Assembly: GCF_033807575.1 (NCBI RefSeq)
Contig: NC_084706.1
Span: 26,333,204 to 26,397,203 of the forward strand
Length of the DNA: 64,000 bases
Reading direction: 5' to 3'
Source of the DNA: Cydia pomonella
Lineage: Eukaryota; Arthropoda; Insecta; Lepidoptera; Tortricidae
Shown here piece after piece: positions 1 to 9,778 of this stretch. Within the stretch, counting starts at the first letter, position 1. Each line of letters begins with the position of its first letter. Under the pieces are notes generated by a model. That model searched no databases and was not told the origin of the DNA. It worked only from the letters and a program-made list of their open reading frames with translations. Position numbers and translations under genes: made by a program.

Positions 1-45
1 CACACAGAGCCAGATGTCATTTACAATGCCCATACCTCTCTTATA
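1..45 (-). repeat. Repeat family C, edge fragment
   Basis: The first bases match the 5' part of family C in reverse orientation (compare 25185-25225). The copy runs off the window edge, so its length is unknown. Confidence 0.55.
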
Positions 46-446
46 ATGCCTGTGCTAAAATAGTACATTACGATACAAGTGCGAAAAATAGGAAATTCGA
101 AACGAGTGGCGATAAATTAAAACACAACCGAAGTCATGTTATGTCCGCATTTAATTTATGTGCACGATAAACAAACAAATGAATGATTTGAAAGATAAGA
201 CAAACAGCGCTTGCGAAGCTGAGCGGGTGGCGCGGGCGGGGCGAGGTATCTATCGTTCACTAGGTCGGCTACGATAGGCTCCCGCGCGCCGAGCCGACAT
301 GTTGACGGACCAGCGCGGAGTGGTTATGAATTTCGCGCCTTTTTAAGTTGATTTTACTATTACAATGCAAGCTACACACAGATATTTCTACCTTTCCATA
401 AAATGGCTGCATATATTATTTTATAGTAATAGACTTATCTCTACGG
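46..446. other. No gene; GC-rich patch
   Basis: Nothing coding is seen. Roughly 205-335 is strikingly GC-rich (runs of GGCGCGGGCGGGGCG type) within AT-rich DNA. It could be an old GC-rich MITE or a small CpG-rich segment. Confidence 0.4.
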
Positions 447-1019
447 ACTTTAATTCAATATTAGATCTTACAGGACAAAAAACGCATATTAATTGTAAAG
501 CACATATCCTATTCTTCTAATTTTTTGCCTTGCCTATTAACTTAAGAATTTAGATATGATATTGTGGATATTTCAAACTTTAATTCAATATTGACAAAAT
601 AATAAGCTAATTTGAGTTTGACAAAGTAGCACGTTGATTTTTTTTCTAAAAATTTGATAGCATAAAGCCTCATACATATTATAAAAGACGATGCTTAAAT
701 TTTGTACTTTAATTCAATATTCAAAATTCATCAATAAAAATACATAAATACCTTGTTTATATCTAACGCTCGATCTAAATTTTCTTCATATATTACAAAT
801 ATGCTTAAAAATATGTCCCATACCAGATAAACATCACTTTTCACTCTTTAGAATTATCGAAACTTATAGGGCAAAAATCCGGTCCCACTATTGGTCTAAA
901 TATTATAGCATGGTGTGACTGGTCTGAGGCCAATGTGTGATTATACGAGGCATTTTGGAACATCAAGTATTTTTTCCGCGCCGCCTAAAATCGACATTAG
1001 AGGGAAGAAAAGCGATCTT
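447..1019. repeat. Three evenly spaced copies of a 16-mer, then featureless AT-rich DNA
   Basis: ACTTTAATTCAATATT occurs at 447, 577 and 706, i.e. at 130- and 129-bp spacing. The sequence between the boxes does not align by eye. From about 725 to 1019 I see nothing further. Confidence 0.6.
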
Positions 1020-1250
1020 AGTGAAATAATGCTACTTTTTCTATGAAATTCCATTTCGGGAGAAAACGATTTCGTTCGAAAATCTTAACAAATGACTTCG
1101 ATTTTGATGTCGATCGCTATAATATATTCTAGTTTTATAAGTTTCGCTTTAAAAAAATTGTATTGCAAATTTTGAAAATAAAAAGTAAAACCTGTAAACC
1201 TAATTTTTGATTTGGTCAATAACATACTAAAAATCATGGGGATTGGAAAC
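1020..1250. repeat. Repeat family K, copy 1
   Basis: About 230 bp align with 57235-57570, sharing blocks such as GAAATTCCATTTCGGGAGAA, GTCGATCGCTAT and TAACATACTAAAAA. This copy lacks the roughly 107-bp insert found in copy 2. Class unknown. Confidence 0.65.
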
Positions 1251-1718
1251 TAATTAGAAGTGGAAAAACGTTCTCTTTTTGTATGGACGATCATATACTT
1301 CTCTCTTAAGCTACCAATTTTGGAACAGGTTCGGGAGCATTTAACGTAAATTAAACTGCTGACTGCATGGCTGCCGCACATATGAAAAATCCGGTCGGCA
1401 ACATTGATTTTGACATTTGTGGCAGCAAAGTCAATTCTATGTTCTTAAGAATCTCACTATTTCAGCAACGATCGATCCCGGTCTAGGCAAGCTATTATCA
1501 ATATTGACTGAACTATTCCAACACACTTGGTCGCCGCTCGATTACTTCGGTGAAATAAAATTGAAAGAAGTTCTTTCGTTATCTCATTCAAACTCATTGA
1601 ATACTGAGAGCTGTGATAGTTCGTAGTGTAGAGTTCTATCTCGAGTGTATCGGTTTTTAAAGGGTGTGTTTTCGTCCCTTAGGTTCTCAGTGATATTCGA
1701 ATTTAAGCTGTCGTAAGA
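1251..1718. other. No feature recognised
   Basis: The short open frames here are not supported by any motif. No repeat with another copy in the window was noticed. Confidence 0.4.
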
Positions 1719-1942
1719 CATGCTAACAATAAACTAATTCTACGGTATATACTCACGTATTTTTAGTCACTCGCGCGACATGTTTCTGAGAGCCTAGGTC
1801 TCCTTTCTCGGGCACTAACAGTGTGAGCAGCGTTCACGACAGTCGTGGCTCGCGTATTAGCAGACCTAGGCACTCCGAACTAAGCACGAGTGACTAAAAA
1901 TACGTGAGTGTGAACCGTAGAATTCGTTTAATCTTAGCAATG
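1719..1942. mobile_element. Foldback MITE, ~57-bp arms
   Basis: The left arm (1719-1775) and right arm (about 1885-1942) are inverted copies sharing TTCTACGG and CTCACGTATTTTTAGTCACT, around a GC-richer centre of about 110 bp. No transposase. Superfamily not assigned because no clear target duplication is visible. Confidence 0.75.
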
Positions 1943-2587
1943 ATTATACGGATTATGTAGGGGCCTTTCACAAAAAGGTTTAGTTTGTCGGGGACGCGAC
2001 GCATATGGCAGCAAATATAAGTATAAGTAGTATAGTAAACACCCCTATAATGGATCATGCACCAGTAATGGGATGGTATACAAAAATCCTGTAAAACAAG
2101 TATTTACCATCAGTTTTTAATCGCTGGCAACATTTTACCATAAACAAGAGCCAGAGCTGCTTAAGTTTGATATTTCATTGATATCTGTTGGTTTGAAAAT
2201 TAATGGCGCCATACATCCCATGACTGGAGCAAAAAACCATACCAATTTGTACCATTTACAATATTTTTACTTCAGCTGTTAAAATTAACGTGGTTGCACT
2301 ACTTGACGCGTTTTAGCACTCTTTATGAATGTACATTTGCGAGCGCTACTTTTCCACAAAATAAATCTACTTATAATAACAAATTGACGTTTTATAATAT
2401 CGCTAAAATTATAAATGTTGTTAAAATGTTTTTGCAATTTAAACCAGGAACTAACCTCGTTTCGTCGCCCTCGCTCGCCTCCCCTGGATATTACTTTCCT
2501 AACTTCTACGCATAAATTATACGAGCTATTAGGGACCCTACAGAAAGTTCCACTTGTATTTATTGATGCTGGTAACATGAATTATAA
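1943..2587. other. No feature recognised
   Basis: AT-rich sequence with overlapping short frames that lack domains; I consider them non-coding. Confidence 0.4.
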
Positions 2588-2975
2588 ACTATATATACAT
2601 ATAATCACGCCTATTTCCCGGAGGGGTAGGCAGAGACCACGGATTTCCACTTACTATGATCCTGACATACCTCTTTCGCTTCCTTCAGTTTTAACACTCC
2701 TCATATACGTTCACCGGTTTAGGGTGCTCTACACTTGGCCTTTCTTCAGGATTTCCCCGATTTGATCAGAGAAAGTCCGTGGAGTTCTAACCCTTCAAGC
2801 TCCCTCTTCTACTTCTCCCTTATACACTCTGTTAGCCTTCTATTCACTCATTCTTTCCACGTGTCCAAACCATCTCTTCATATCTTTCTCACTTTTTGTC
2901 ACTACTTCTTCGTTCAGTCCACACTTTTCCTCTCTCCTTTCATTCCCTCACCCCCTCCCTCCCCTTAATCGTGTG
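2588..2975 (-). pseudogene. LINE reverse transcriptase, C-terminal remnant
   Basis: On the minus strand the translation gives WFGHVERMSE, then TFSDQIGEILKKGQV, then EAKEVCQDHSKWKSVVSA. These are the usual order of motifs at the very end of a non-LTR retrotransposon polymerase: the helix after the thumb and the closing Arg/Trp-rich segment. Stops and at least one frame change interrupt it. No RT catalytic box is present, so it is a 5'-truncated dead copy. The clade is not certain; an RTE- or jockey-like element is most likely. The neighbouring family C copy and the LINE at 3639 are separate insertions on the plus strand. Confidence 0.7.
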
Positions 2976-3194
2976 ATGTAATGAATGGATGACCTGATGG
3001 CTATTTCAGAATTATAACCTGCTTCACCTAGTTATCAATAATTTGTAGTCAAATCTGATGCCGATACGATACCCGACTGGCTATAATAAATAATCATACC
3101 GAACGAGGTATTTCCTGCGAGACGCGAGTATATCAGATTGGTATTGAACACGGATTGCCTGCAGGCCTATTCGAAATTTAAAATATTGATTTGG

Positions 3195-3510
3195 TATTGG
3201 TATGGGCATTGTGAATGTCATCTCGCTCTGTGTGGTAGGGCACAGCACAGCGGATGTCATTCCAGATCTAGAGCAGAGCCCAACTGGGGAAGTACCTCCA
3301 CCTTACAGAAAATCGCAGCCAAATAACACTAGACCCTACTCATAGTGTTGTGTTCCTGCCGGTGAGTAAGGTTGCCAGAGCTCAACGAGGGTGGGAGGGG
3401 GTTAGGGTCGGCAACGCGCATGTAACTCCTTTGGAGTTGCAGGCGTACATAGGCTACGGACCATCAGGCAGGCCGTATGCTTGTTTGCCACCGACGTAGT
3501 ATAAAAAAAA
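3195..3510 (+). mobile_element. Repeat family C (retroposon)
   Basis: Nearly full copy of a roughly 350-bp family. It ends in the shared tail with GTTGCAGGCGTACATAGGCT and an A-run after GACGTAGTAT, which suggests retroposition. The tail resembles the 3' end of the LINE at 38785-39115. A short open frame across the middle is shared with other copies but has no recognisable domain. Confidence 0.7.
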
Positions 3511-3638
3511 ATGGACTAAACGAGCAGATTTGATCAAGCGTATCAACTCGTTTGTGATGTGGTGTTGGCGCCGGCTTTTACGGATACCTTGGACAGCCAT
3601 GCGTACTAATAAGTCCATATTGGAAGAGCTACGCATAA

Positions 3639-3947
3639 GAATGAGTATATAAGGGGAAGTTTGAAAGTAGCATCGGTAGCGGAGAAGATAAGGAGTGGTA
3701 GGTTAGCGTGGTATGGGCATTTAATGAGGAGGGATGAATGCCATATAGGAAAAAGAATGTTAGGAATGAATGTTGATGGACGGAGAGCGGATGGTAGACC
3801 CAAAAAACGATGGATGGATTGTGTGAAAGAGGATATGAGAAAGATAGGAGTGAGTGCTGAGGTGACGAAAGATAGAGGAGAATGGAAGAGAAGAACATGT
3901 TGTGCCAACCCCACATAACGTGGGATAAGGGCAGGAGGAAGAAGAAG
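3639..3947 (+). pseudogene. 5'-truncated LINE with 20-bp target-site duplication
   Basis: The frame from about 3661 to 3918 encodes RLAWYGHLMRRDE, GRPKKRWMDCVKEDM and DRGEWKRRTCCANPT, the C-terminus of a non-LTR reverse transcriptase. It ends with a GA-rich tail (GGAGGAAGAAGAAG). The 20 bases before it (3619-3638) recur after the tail (3948-3967) as ATTGGARGAGCTACGCATAA with one mismatch, marking a target-site duplication. The insertion is therefore about 309 bp, truncated at its 5' end, and still close to its original form. Confidence 0.85.
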
Positions 3948-4104
3948 ATTGGAGGAGCTACGCATAAAACGCCGGTTGGCAACAATATGCCAGGACCTGA
4001 CTCTCATATACTTCGGTCATCTCTCTCGCCGCTCCCGGATAGCCTAGAGAGAGTTATTATGACGGGCGAAGTAAGGCACCAGACCTCAGGGCCCTCCCCC
4101 TACT

Positions 4105-4250
4105 AGACAAATCACTGCACCTATGCAATTAAAACTGCACGAGATCATGCGCTTGGCGAGGAATAGAAGCCTATGGAGGAATCTGGTCTTCAACAGAAGG
4201 ACATGATGTCATGATCCTCAGCATTGAGGGACCGTATGAAGAAGATATAT
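4105..4250 (+). pseudogene. Possible LINE C-terminal remnant
   Basis: The plus-strand translation gives MRLARNRSLWRNLVFNRRT followed by stops. The pattern resembles the last residues of RT tails elsewhere here (AR-DR-W-R). Too short and broken for a firm call. Confidence 0.3.
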
Positions 4251-4416
4251 TTAGGAAATTGTGGACGTATCTTAAAGTTCGAGTCGGGTCGAGAGTTTAG
4301 ACGGATTCTAGATACTTTCATTAACTATACCCATCTAGACCACATAATGGAAAAATCGATGTTAAAAGTGAATTTCCGAGTCGTTAAAAATATTTTAAAA
4401 ACGCTGTTTATACTCG

Positions 4417-4565
4417 TAGTCTAACGCCACAATGCGATTGGTTGATGAGTTCGCATCACGCGCGCGATTGGTCGCTAGTTGCGTTAGACTGCACGATTGG
4501 CTCGAATTCGTGAGTGACACCGCTGCGCTAGCACCATTCTTAGTGCCCGTAAGGCCCGTCCTTAG
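4417..4565. mobile_element. MITE family D, copy 1
   Basis: Palindromic: GTCTAACGCCACAA near the left is matched by GTTAGACTGCACGATTGG on the right, followed by GAGTGACACCGCTGCGCTA. Other copies: 14990-15085 (part) and 51203-51350. No coding capacity. Confidence 0.65.
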
Positions 4566-4569
4566 ATAT

Positions 4570-5088
4570 ATGCAATTTTAATCAATTAACCCAAAATCAA
4601 AATGGCCTCTATATCTAAAACAGATACGTATAACTAAGTCAGACTCATATAGACCTACTCAAACTTGTATTCGCATAACCAAGTAAGCAAGACCTCTGGT
4701 TTAATATTAAATACTTGTAACCAACGGTTGTACTTATAATGGTTCTTAAATAAATGCCAACCGGCTATAGGTCATTACCCTTTGAAGGTTGTCCACTCGC
4801 ACGCCGCACAAAAACACATTTTCATGTATAATATAAATCAGTGTGTTGAAATTGTTGTTACCGATAACCTAAGTAAAAAAGCTTTAGGAAAAAATATGTT
4901 TAAACCTTTTAATAACTAATTTATTTAGTTTAAACCGGTATTTTACGAACCACTGTGTTCATTTATTTCATTGTAGCTCGGACACAGACGAAGGGACTAA
5001 AGTTCATCTAAGTTACACTTTGCAGTGTCAGAGTATGGGAGTACATCAAAACATCCCTATGAAATTAATATGTAGGTACCTACCGAAG
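4570..5088. other. No feature recognised
   Basis: AT-rich sequence, no motif or repeat partner noticed. Confidence 0.4.
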
Positions 5089-5170
5089 CCAGGGGTCGGC
5101 AATCCGTGGCTCATGAGCCGCAGCTCTTTACCTCCAGTTACAAAGCGGCTCTTGACTTGAAGTCACCCAA
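5089..5170. mobile_element. hAT-like terminal fragment
   Basis: Begins CAGGGGTCGGCAATCC, then GGCTCATGAGCCGCAGCTCTT. CAGGGGTC-type ends are typical of hAT elements. No matching right end found nearby. Confidence 0.35.
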
Positions 5171-5934
5171 AAATGTAACTCTCAGGAGTTTAGCTCACTA
5201 AATCAACATTTAACCTATACCTATGCTAAACTATACACTCAAACCTATAAATCTGATGTCCATGGCCCAACCGAAATCACAAGTGTCCGCAATGTCCGCT
5301 GTTTGCGGACCATGACTGTCCACCCTTGTCACCCTCTGATGTCAACCCCTTCCCCCCAGAAACGTGACAATACGAGACAAGGGACAGCTCACTTGACTGA
5401 CAGTTTGAATGAAGTCCCAATTCCCCTTTCGCCGTGGCAAAGTTATTTGGCATTTCTCAGTAAGCTAAGTAATTTGTTGAAAGGTGACAGGTGACCTCTA
5501 AATCTTTGTGATTTGTCTATTCGTATAATCAGTCATAATATATATATTATTGGCCACGACATCTATAGCAAATGTTTGTTGCAGCATCGGGTAAAATATC
5601 GGTCATAATCAGTGTTCCCAGGTGTGCGGAAGAGAATTATCGTATTTTACAAGTTTTTCATACAAAACTAATTTTTGCTCTCTTTTGTTTGTTTTATAAA
5701 CTGGAGCTATATACACTGATTACAGGCATAGGTATACCACGTGCTATTGTATGTGAAAATATTTATTACAATCCAACACGTAGTTTTAAAATGAGAACAA
5801 AACTCCGTTTGTATGGGAAGGTGAAATTCGGCCGAACTTGCTGCGAAACTATGAAGATCATTTGACAACATATGCACGATGAATAGGACTAGTTAATGAT
5901 GTTCAACCACATATGTACATTTATACATATATCT
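5171..5934. other. No feature recognised
   Basis: Open frames at 5303-5494 and 5572-5865 carry no recognisable domain or signal, and I see no basis for calling genes. Confidence 0.4.
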
Positions 5935-6390
5935 TATACCTTTAAACGAGCAATTCTTGTATATATATATCTGTGATCTCGGAAACGGCTCTAACGATTT
6001 CGCTGAAATTTGGTATATGGGGGTTTTTGGATACAATCTATCTAGATTAGTCTTATGTTTGGGAAAACGCGTGTTTTCGAGTTTTCATGCGTTTTTCTTT
6101 CGACGCAGAATATGGTCGCTAATTTCGTGTTGCCGGCCACTGTCCGTCTGGTCCAGCAGGTTAAGACGCGGACTGCTAAACGAGTGTTACGGGTTCGAAT
6201 CTCGCCCGGTGATGACTAACATTTGTTTTTTTTTTATATGTTCAAGTTTATATATAATTTTTTAATTTTTATTGTTTTAGACAAGTTTAAATTAGTAAAA
6301 AATGTAGTTAAGATTATTACCTATACACCACCATATTACAATAAATAGTTATAACCGAGCAAAGCTCGGTCGCCCAGGTACTATGTATAA
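5935..6390 (+). mobile_element. Composite repeat with tRNA-like module
   Basis: The element opens with a segment containing GATTTCGCTGAAATTTGGTA, a motif common in lepidopteran repeats. About 6132-6212 then reads like a tRNA: TGGTCCAGCAGGTTAAGAC fits an A box and GGGTTCGAATC fits a B box. The 3' end carries the hairpin ACCGAGCAAAGCTCGGT followed by CGCCCAGGTACT. Intact tRNA pairing is not evident, so it is not called a tRNA gene. A tRNA-derived SINE or a non-autonomous element that captured a tRNA-like part are both possible. Confidence 0.5.
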
Positions 6391-6551
6391 TATAACAACG
6401 ACATGACGACGAGGTTGAAGATTGTTCAATTATTTATGGCTCAGTAGAAAAATAACTCGACTTTAATTACCGTTGCGTGTCGTTTGTTTGTGTTTCTACT
6501 CTGATGAATCTAATGACCTAGGTAGGTATGTAATATACATTAGTATATACG

Positions 6552-6693
6552 GGGAGGTCAGTAAACCGTGGCTTGAGGAAAGTATAATCGAAGCTCTTTA
6601 AGCCTTTAAACATTAACATTTTAATTTTGTATTATTATGTAATCTATTTTCGGGTAAGCTCTTCTAAAAAGTTTGTTGACCCCTGACTTATTC
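6552..6693. mobile_element. hAT-like MITE
   Basis: Starts GAGGTCAGTAAACCGTGGCT and ends AGTTTGTTGACCCCTG, which is an imperfect inverted copy of the CAGGGGTC end. About 140 bp. The target duplication is not clear. Confidence 0.4.
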
Positions 6694-6702
6694 TGACTAT
6701 TT

Positions 6703-6870
6703 TTTTTCAAACTTGCAATGAAATGTTGACATGACTTACTTCAAATGAGCTCAACGAGGGGGGGGGGGGTGTTGAGGGTCGGCGACGCGCATGTAACTCC
6801 TCTGGAGTTGCAGTCGTACATATAGGCTACGGAGACTGCTTACCATCAGGCGGGCCGTATGCTTGTAAAG
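6703..6870 (+). repeat. Family N end fused to family C 3' end
   Basis: 6707-6750 matches the left end of family N (CTTGCAATGAAATGTTGACA). From 6750 the sequence continues as the 3' part of family C up to CCGTATGCTTGT and is cut before the A-rich tail, where the LINE at 6880 begins. Confidence 0.6.
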
Positions 6871-6929
6871 CTATCGTATGATTATTATTTTTTAAATGTG
6901 CGATAGGTAAATGGACAGATAATGGTACA

Positions 6930-8780
6930 TTAACCAAGTGCAGTCGTGTTTAGCGCCATAAAACTTTGAAGGGCTGCATTTTTAAAATGGTTGAGAAAAA
7001 ACATCGGTATGGGGGGTGATTTGTCCTGTAGTATGTCCTTTTGACCTTTGCCCTTATAGACAGGTACGACTTTTACTTTCTTAAGTATGCGCGGATAAAT
7101 ACCTATTTTTATTAATTGGTTGAAAATATTTGTTAGTTGAGCTATGACAAATGGTAGTCCAACTTTGAGTAGCATAGTTGAGGTGTCGTATATATCGCAG
7201 GTGTTTTTTGTAGCTACTTGCTGCGTTATGATTTTGTGCAACTCATCATGGGTAAACGCGGATAATTTGACGGAAACTGGACTTGGGGTCGACGAATGAA
7301 GTAATAATACTTTTGCCAGTTCTGGGCGAGCGATAGGTGCATTTGCAGTACTTGCGGCAGATAAGAAAAATATGTTTATATCATTAGCTAACCGGTTCTG
7401 CGACGAGTATTGTTCGCCGTCGCTATCTCTTAGTAAGTCCAGATTGCATTGACGCTTGCCGGAGGCGCGTCCTGTGACATTGTTTACGATTTGCCACAGA
7501 GTTTTTTGTTGGTTATAGCTACTTTGTAATGTTCTAGTGTAATATTCACGTTGTGCGTGTGACAGAGATTGTTCAAATTTAATTGACTGTGATATAATAA
7601 GTTGCAATGTTTCACTACTGTCCGGGTTTCTTTGAGCGATATCAATCAACTGCGCAAGAAGTTGTTTTTGCATTATTAAGTCGTTTGTGACCCAAGGACA
7701 GTTATATTTATTGTGTACACGTTTTAGACGGTATGGGAAACAGATACTCGCAGCGTTATTTAATACATTTGTAATAGATGTTAGATGGGTAACTGGGTTG
7801 TTGTGAGCATTTTGTTCGATATTTAACCAATCAATCGAATAAAGATAGTTTTTAAATGACTCGAGTTTGTGTTTTGAAAAGTGGCGTTTATAAGTAGTCA
7901 AAGTGCTCATGTGTTCGTGAGTGATTATGAGTTTTTGTGCTCTGTGATCGGAAAGGTGAGTATCTACTGATTGTGTTTTGTGCTGCAACTTTGTTAGGTT
8001 ATTTATATATATGTGGTCTAAACATGTACTCGATGAGCCAGCGATACGAGTAGGATACATTACTATTTGTGTGAAATCAAAGGACATAACCAAATCTACC
8101 AAAGCGCGTTTTTGTGGTGAGTCAGCTATGTAATCGACATTGAAATCGCCTACTACAACTATCTGCTTGCTTTCCGGTTCCAATTTGTCAAAAAGTTTCT
8201 CAAATGATAAAATAAATCGTTCAAATGTCGTTAAGTTAGATCGGTAAATACAGATAATAATCATGTTATAATGAGGGAGTTCAATTGCGGATATTTCAAG
8301 GACATGTTCTTCCGAGATATTGCATAAATCAGTTCTTTCTAGAAACTTAACATTATCTTTTACATATATTGCCGAGCCACCGTGTTCCATGGTTTGTCTA
8401 CAGTAGCTACTAGCAAGTTGAAAAGTATTAAATGCTATATGTGTGATTTCAGTGGATTTTAGCCAATGTTCAGTTAGGCATAAAACATCACACAATAGTT
8501 CGTTACTAAGTAGTACGTCAATTTGTCTTGTTTTATTAGTAAGGCTTCTTATATTTTGGTGGCATATAACTAATTGCTTACTATAATTGGATTTGTTCTG
8601 GTTCGGTCGCAGATTGCGTTGACTTGTTCCTGGATATCCAGTTTTTTTATTTACATCCGTAATGTTTTGGGGACTAGCTATCTGAAGAGTTTCTGTGGCT
8701 ACTGCTTGTTGATGATAGGTCGACGACGTCCGCGGCGGAGCCCTGGCGTGCAGAACGGGAGCGACGCAAGGGAAGAGCAC
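6930..8780 (-). CDS. LINE apurinic-type endonuclease, RT truncated
   Basis: 616-codon open frame. Residues about 70-290 form an exonuclease-endonuclease-phosphatase fold of the non-LTR retrotransposon type: CHQNIRSL (Asn near 75), LCLTEHW (catalytic Glu near 103), VVVGDFNVD (about 208), CLDHIY and THLSDHRA (the Ser-Asp-His box near 277). In full elements this enzyme nicks target DNA to prime reverse transcription. A linker follows, then LKKVKVVPVYKGKG near 565-580, the entry to the RT, after which homology stops. The frame opens after a stop near 8822 and the first triplet at 8780 is GTG, so no convincing ATG start is seen. Translation may depend on the upstream frame, which overlaps it by about 107 bases. 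Confidence 0.85.
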   Translation of the reverse strand: MLFPCVAPVLHARAPPRTSSTYHQQAVATETLQIASPQNITDVNKKTGYPGTSQRNLRPNQNKSNYSKQLVICHQNIRSLTNKTRQIDVLLSNELLCDVLCLTEHWLKSTEITHIAFNTFQLASSYCRQTMEHGGSAIYVKDNVKFLERTDLCNISEEHVLEISAIELPHYNMIIICIYRSNLTTFERFILSFEKLFDKLEPESKQIVVVGDFNVDYIADSPQKRALVDLVMSFDFTQIVMYPTRIAGSSSTCLDHIYINNLTKLQHKTQSVDTHLSDHRAQKLIITHEHMSTLTTYKRHFSKHKLESFKNYLYSIDWLNIEQNAHNNPVTHLTSITNVLNNAASICFPYRLKRVHNKYNCPWVTNDLIMQKQLLAQLIDIAQRNPDSSETLQLIISQSIKFEQSLSHAQREYYTRTLQSSYNQQKTLWQIVNNVTGRASGKRQCNLDLLRDSDGEQYSSQNRLANDINIFFLSAASTANAPIARPELAKVLLLHSSTPSPVSVKLSAFTHDELHKIITQQVATKNTCDIYDTSTMLLKVGLPFVIAQLTNIFNQLIKIGIYPRILKKVKVVPVYKGKGQKDILQDKSPPIPMFFLNHFKNAALQSFMALNTTALG

Positions 8781-8930
8781 GCCCCGCGCGCCCGGCGCCT
8801 TCGCGAAACCACTCGCTAACCTCTATGCCTGATGGCCAGCTTTCGGCGGACATGAGTTTTTCAAAACTGCTCTGAGGGACCGTAATTGCGAATACGACGT
8901 CATCTCTGCTCAACCGTGACCATATTCATC
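8674..8930 (-). pseudogene. Possible C-terminal relic of LINE ORF1
   Basis: Minus-strand frame containing FAITVPQSSFEKLMSAESW and PSGIEVSEWF, then an Arg/Ser-rich tail. The FEKLMSAESWPSGIEVSEW block resembles the closing segment of gag-like ORF1 proteins of lepidopteran LINEs as I remember them. It begins inside the CRE-bearing monomer without an ATG and overlaps the endonuclease frame in a different phase. Treat the identity as an inference. Confidence 0.4.
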
Positions 8931-9778
8931 AATTCAACATCAACGAACGGAGACTAGATATATCGTTCCCAACTCCTTAATAACTGACAATTAATACATT
9001 GACGGCGTCAGTACAAGTATGTCAGTCGGTACTTTGTAGCATAGCAACTGGAGCGTAGAGACTCTCCTGTATGACGTCATCTCTGCTCAACCGTGACCAT
9101 ATTCATCAGATCATCCTATAACGAACGGAGACTATTAGCGTTACCAACTCCTTAATAACTGACAATTAATACATTGACGGCGTCAGTATGTCAGTCGGCA
9201 CTTGGTAGCAACTGGAGCGTGGAGAACTAGAGACGCTCCTATACGTGACGTCAAGTCATCGCTGCTCGACCGTGACCATATTCAGTTCATTACATACAAC
9301 GGAGACAAGACGATTCATGATAAGACTAGATACACGATATGTGTACATCTACATCCAGTAATAAGCCTCAATGTAAACACTATGTTAGGTGCTAACAATA
9401 TCAGACCCCCAGAACGCCCCGGCGTTATTGCGATAGTTGATGGACGAATATACAAACTTAGAAAAGCCCATAAAAAAACCAGTATGTCAGTTGGGCTATG
9501 AAGCAAGGTGCCTCTATTACACCTGGAGTGTAATAGAGGCTCCTACATGACGTCATCCTTGCTCAACCGTGACCATATAGTACAGTAAGCTGCAGAGATA
9601 GTTGACCTCCTTAGCAAACATATCTATGCACGGGGGGTATCAGATATCTCAGCAGCTTCACGATATGTACTACATTCAGTAATAGGCTTGACGTAAACAC
9701 TATTAGATGCTAACAATGCCAGTATGTCAGATGGGCTAGGTAGCAACTGGAGCGTAGATGTGCCCCTATATGACGTCA
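8895..9778. promoter_or_regulatory. Repeated CRE/ATF-type boxes
   Basis: The palindrome TGACGTCA, the consensus site for CREB/ATF bZIP factors, is perfect at 9072-9079, 9246-9253, 9548-9555 and 9771-9778, and one base off (CGACGTCA) at 8895-8902. One box per monomer at the same relative place argues for function in the element's promoter. Binding itself is inferred. Confidence 0.6.

Noticed and set aside
6132..6212. True tRNA gene
   Set aside because: A and B boxes are present, but stems do not pair convincingly and the segment is embedded in a repeat.
6333..6390. Helitron 3' end (hairpin followed by CTRR)
   Set aside because: The hairpin ACCGAGCAAAGCTCGGT is present, but the following bases read CTAT and not CTRR, and no TC start was found.
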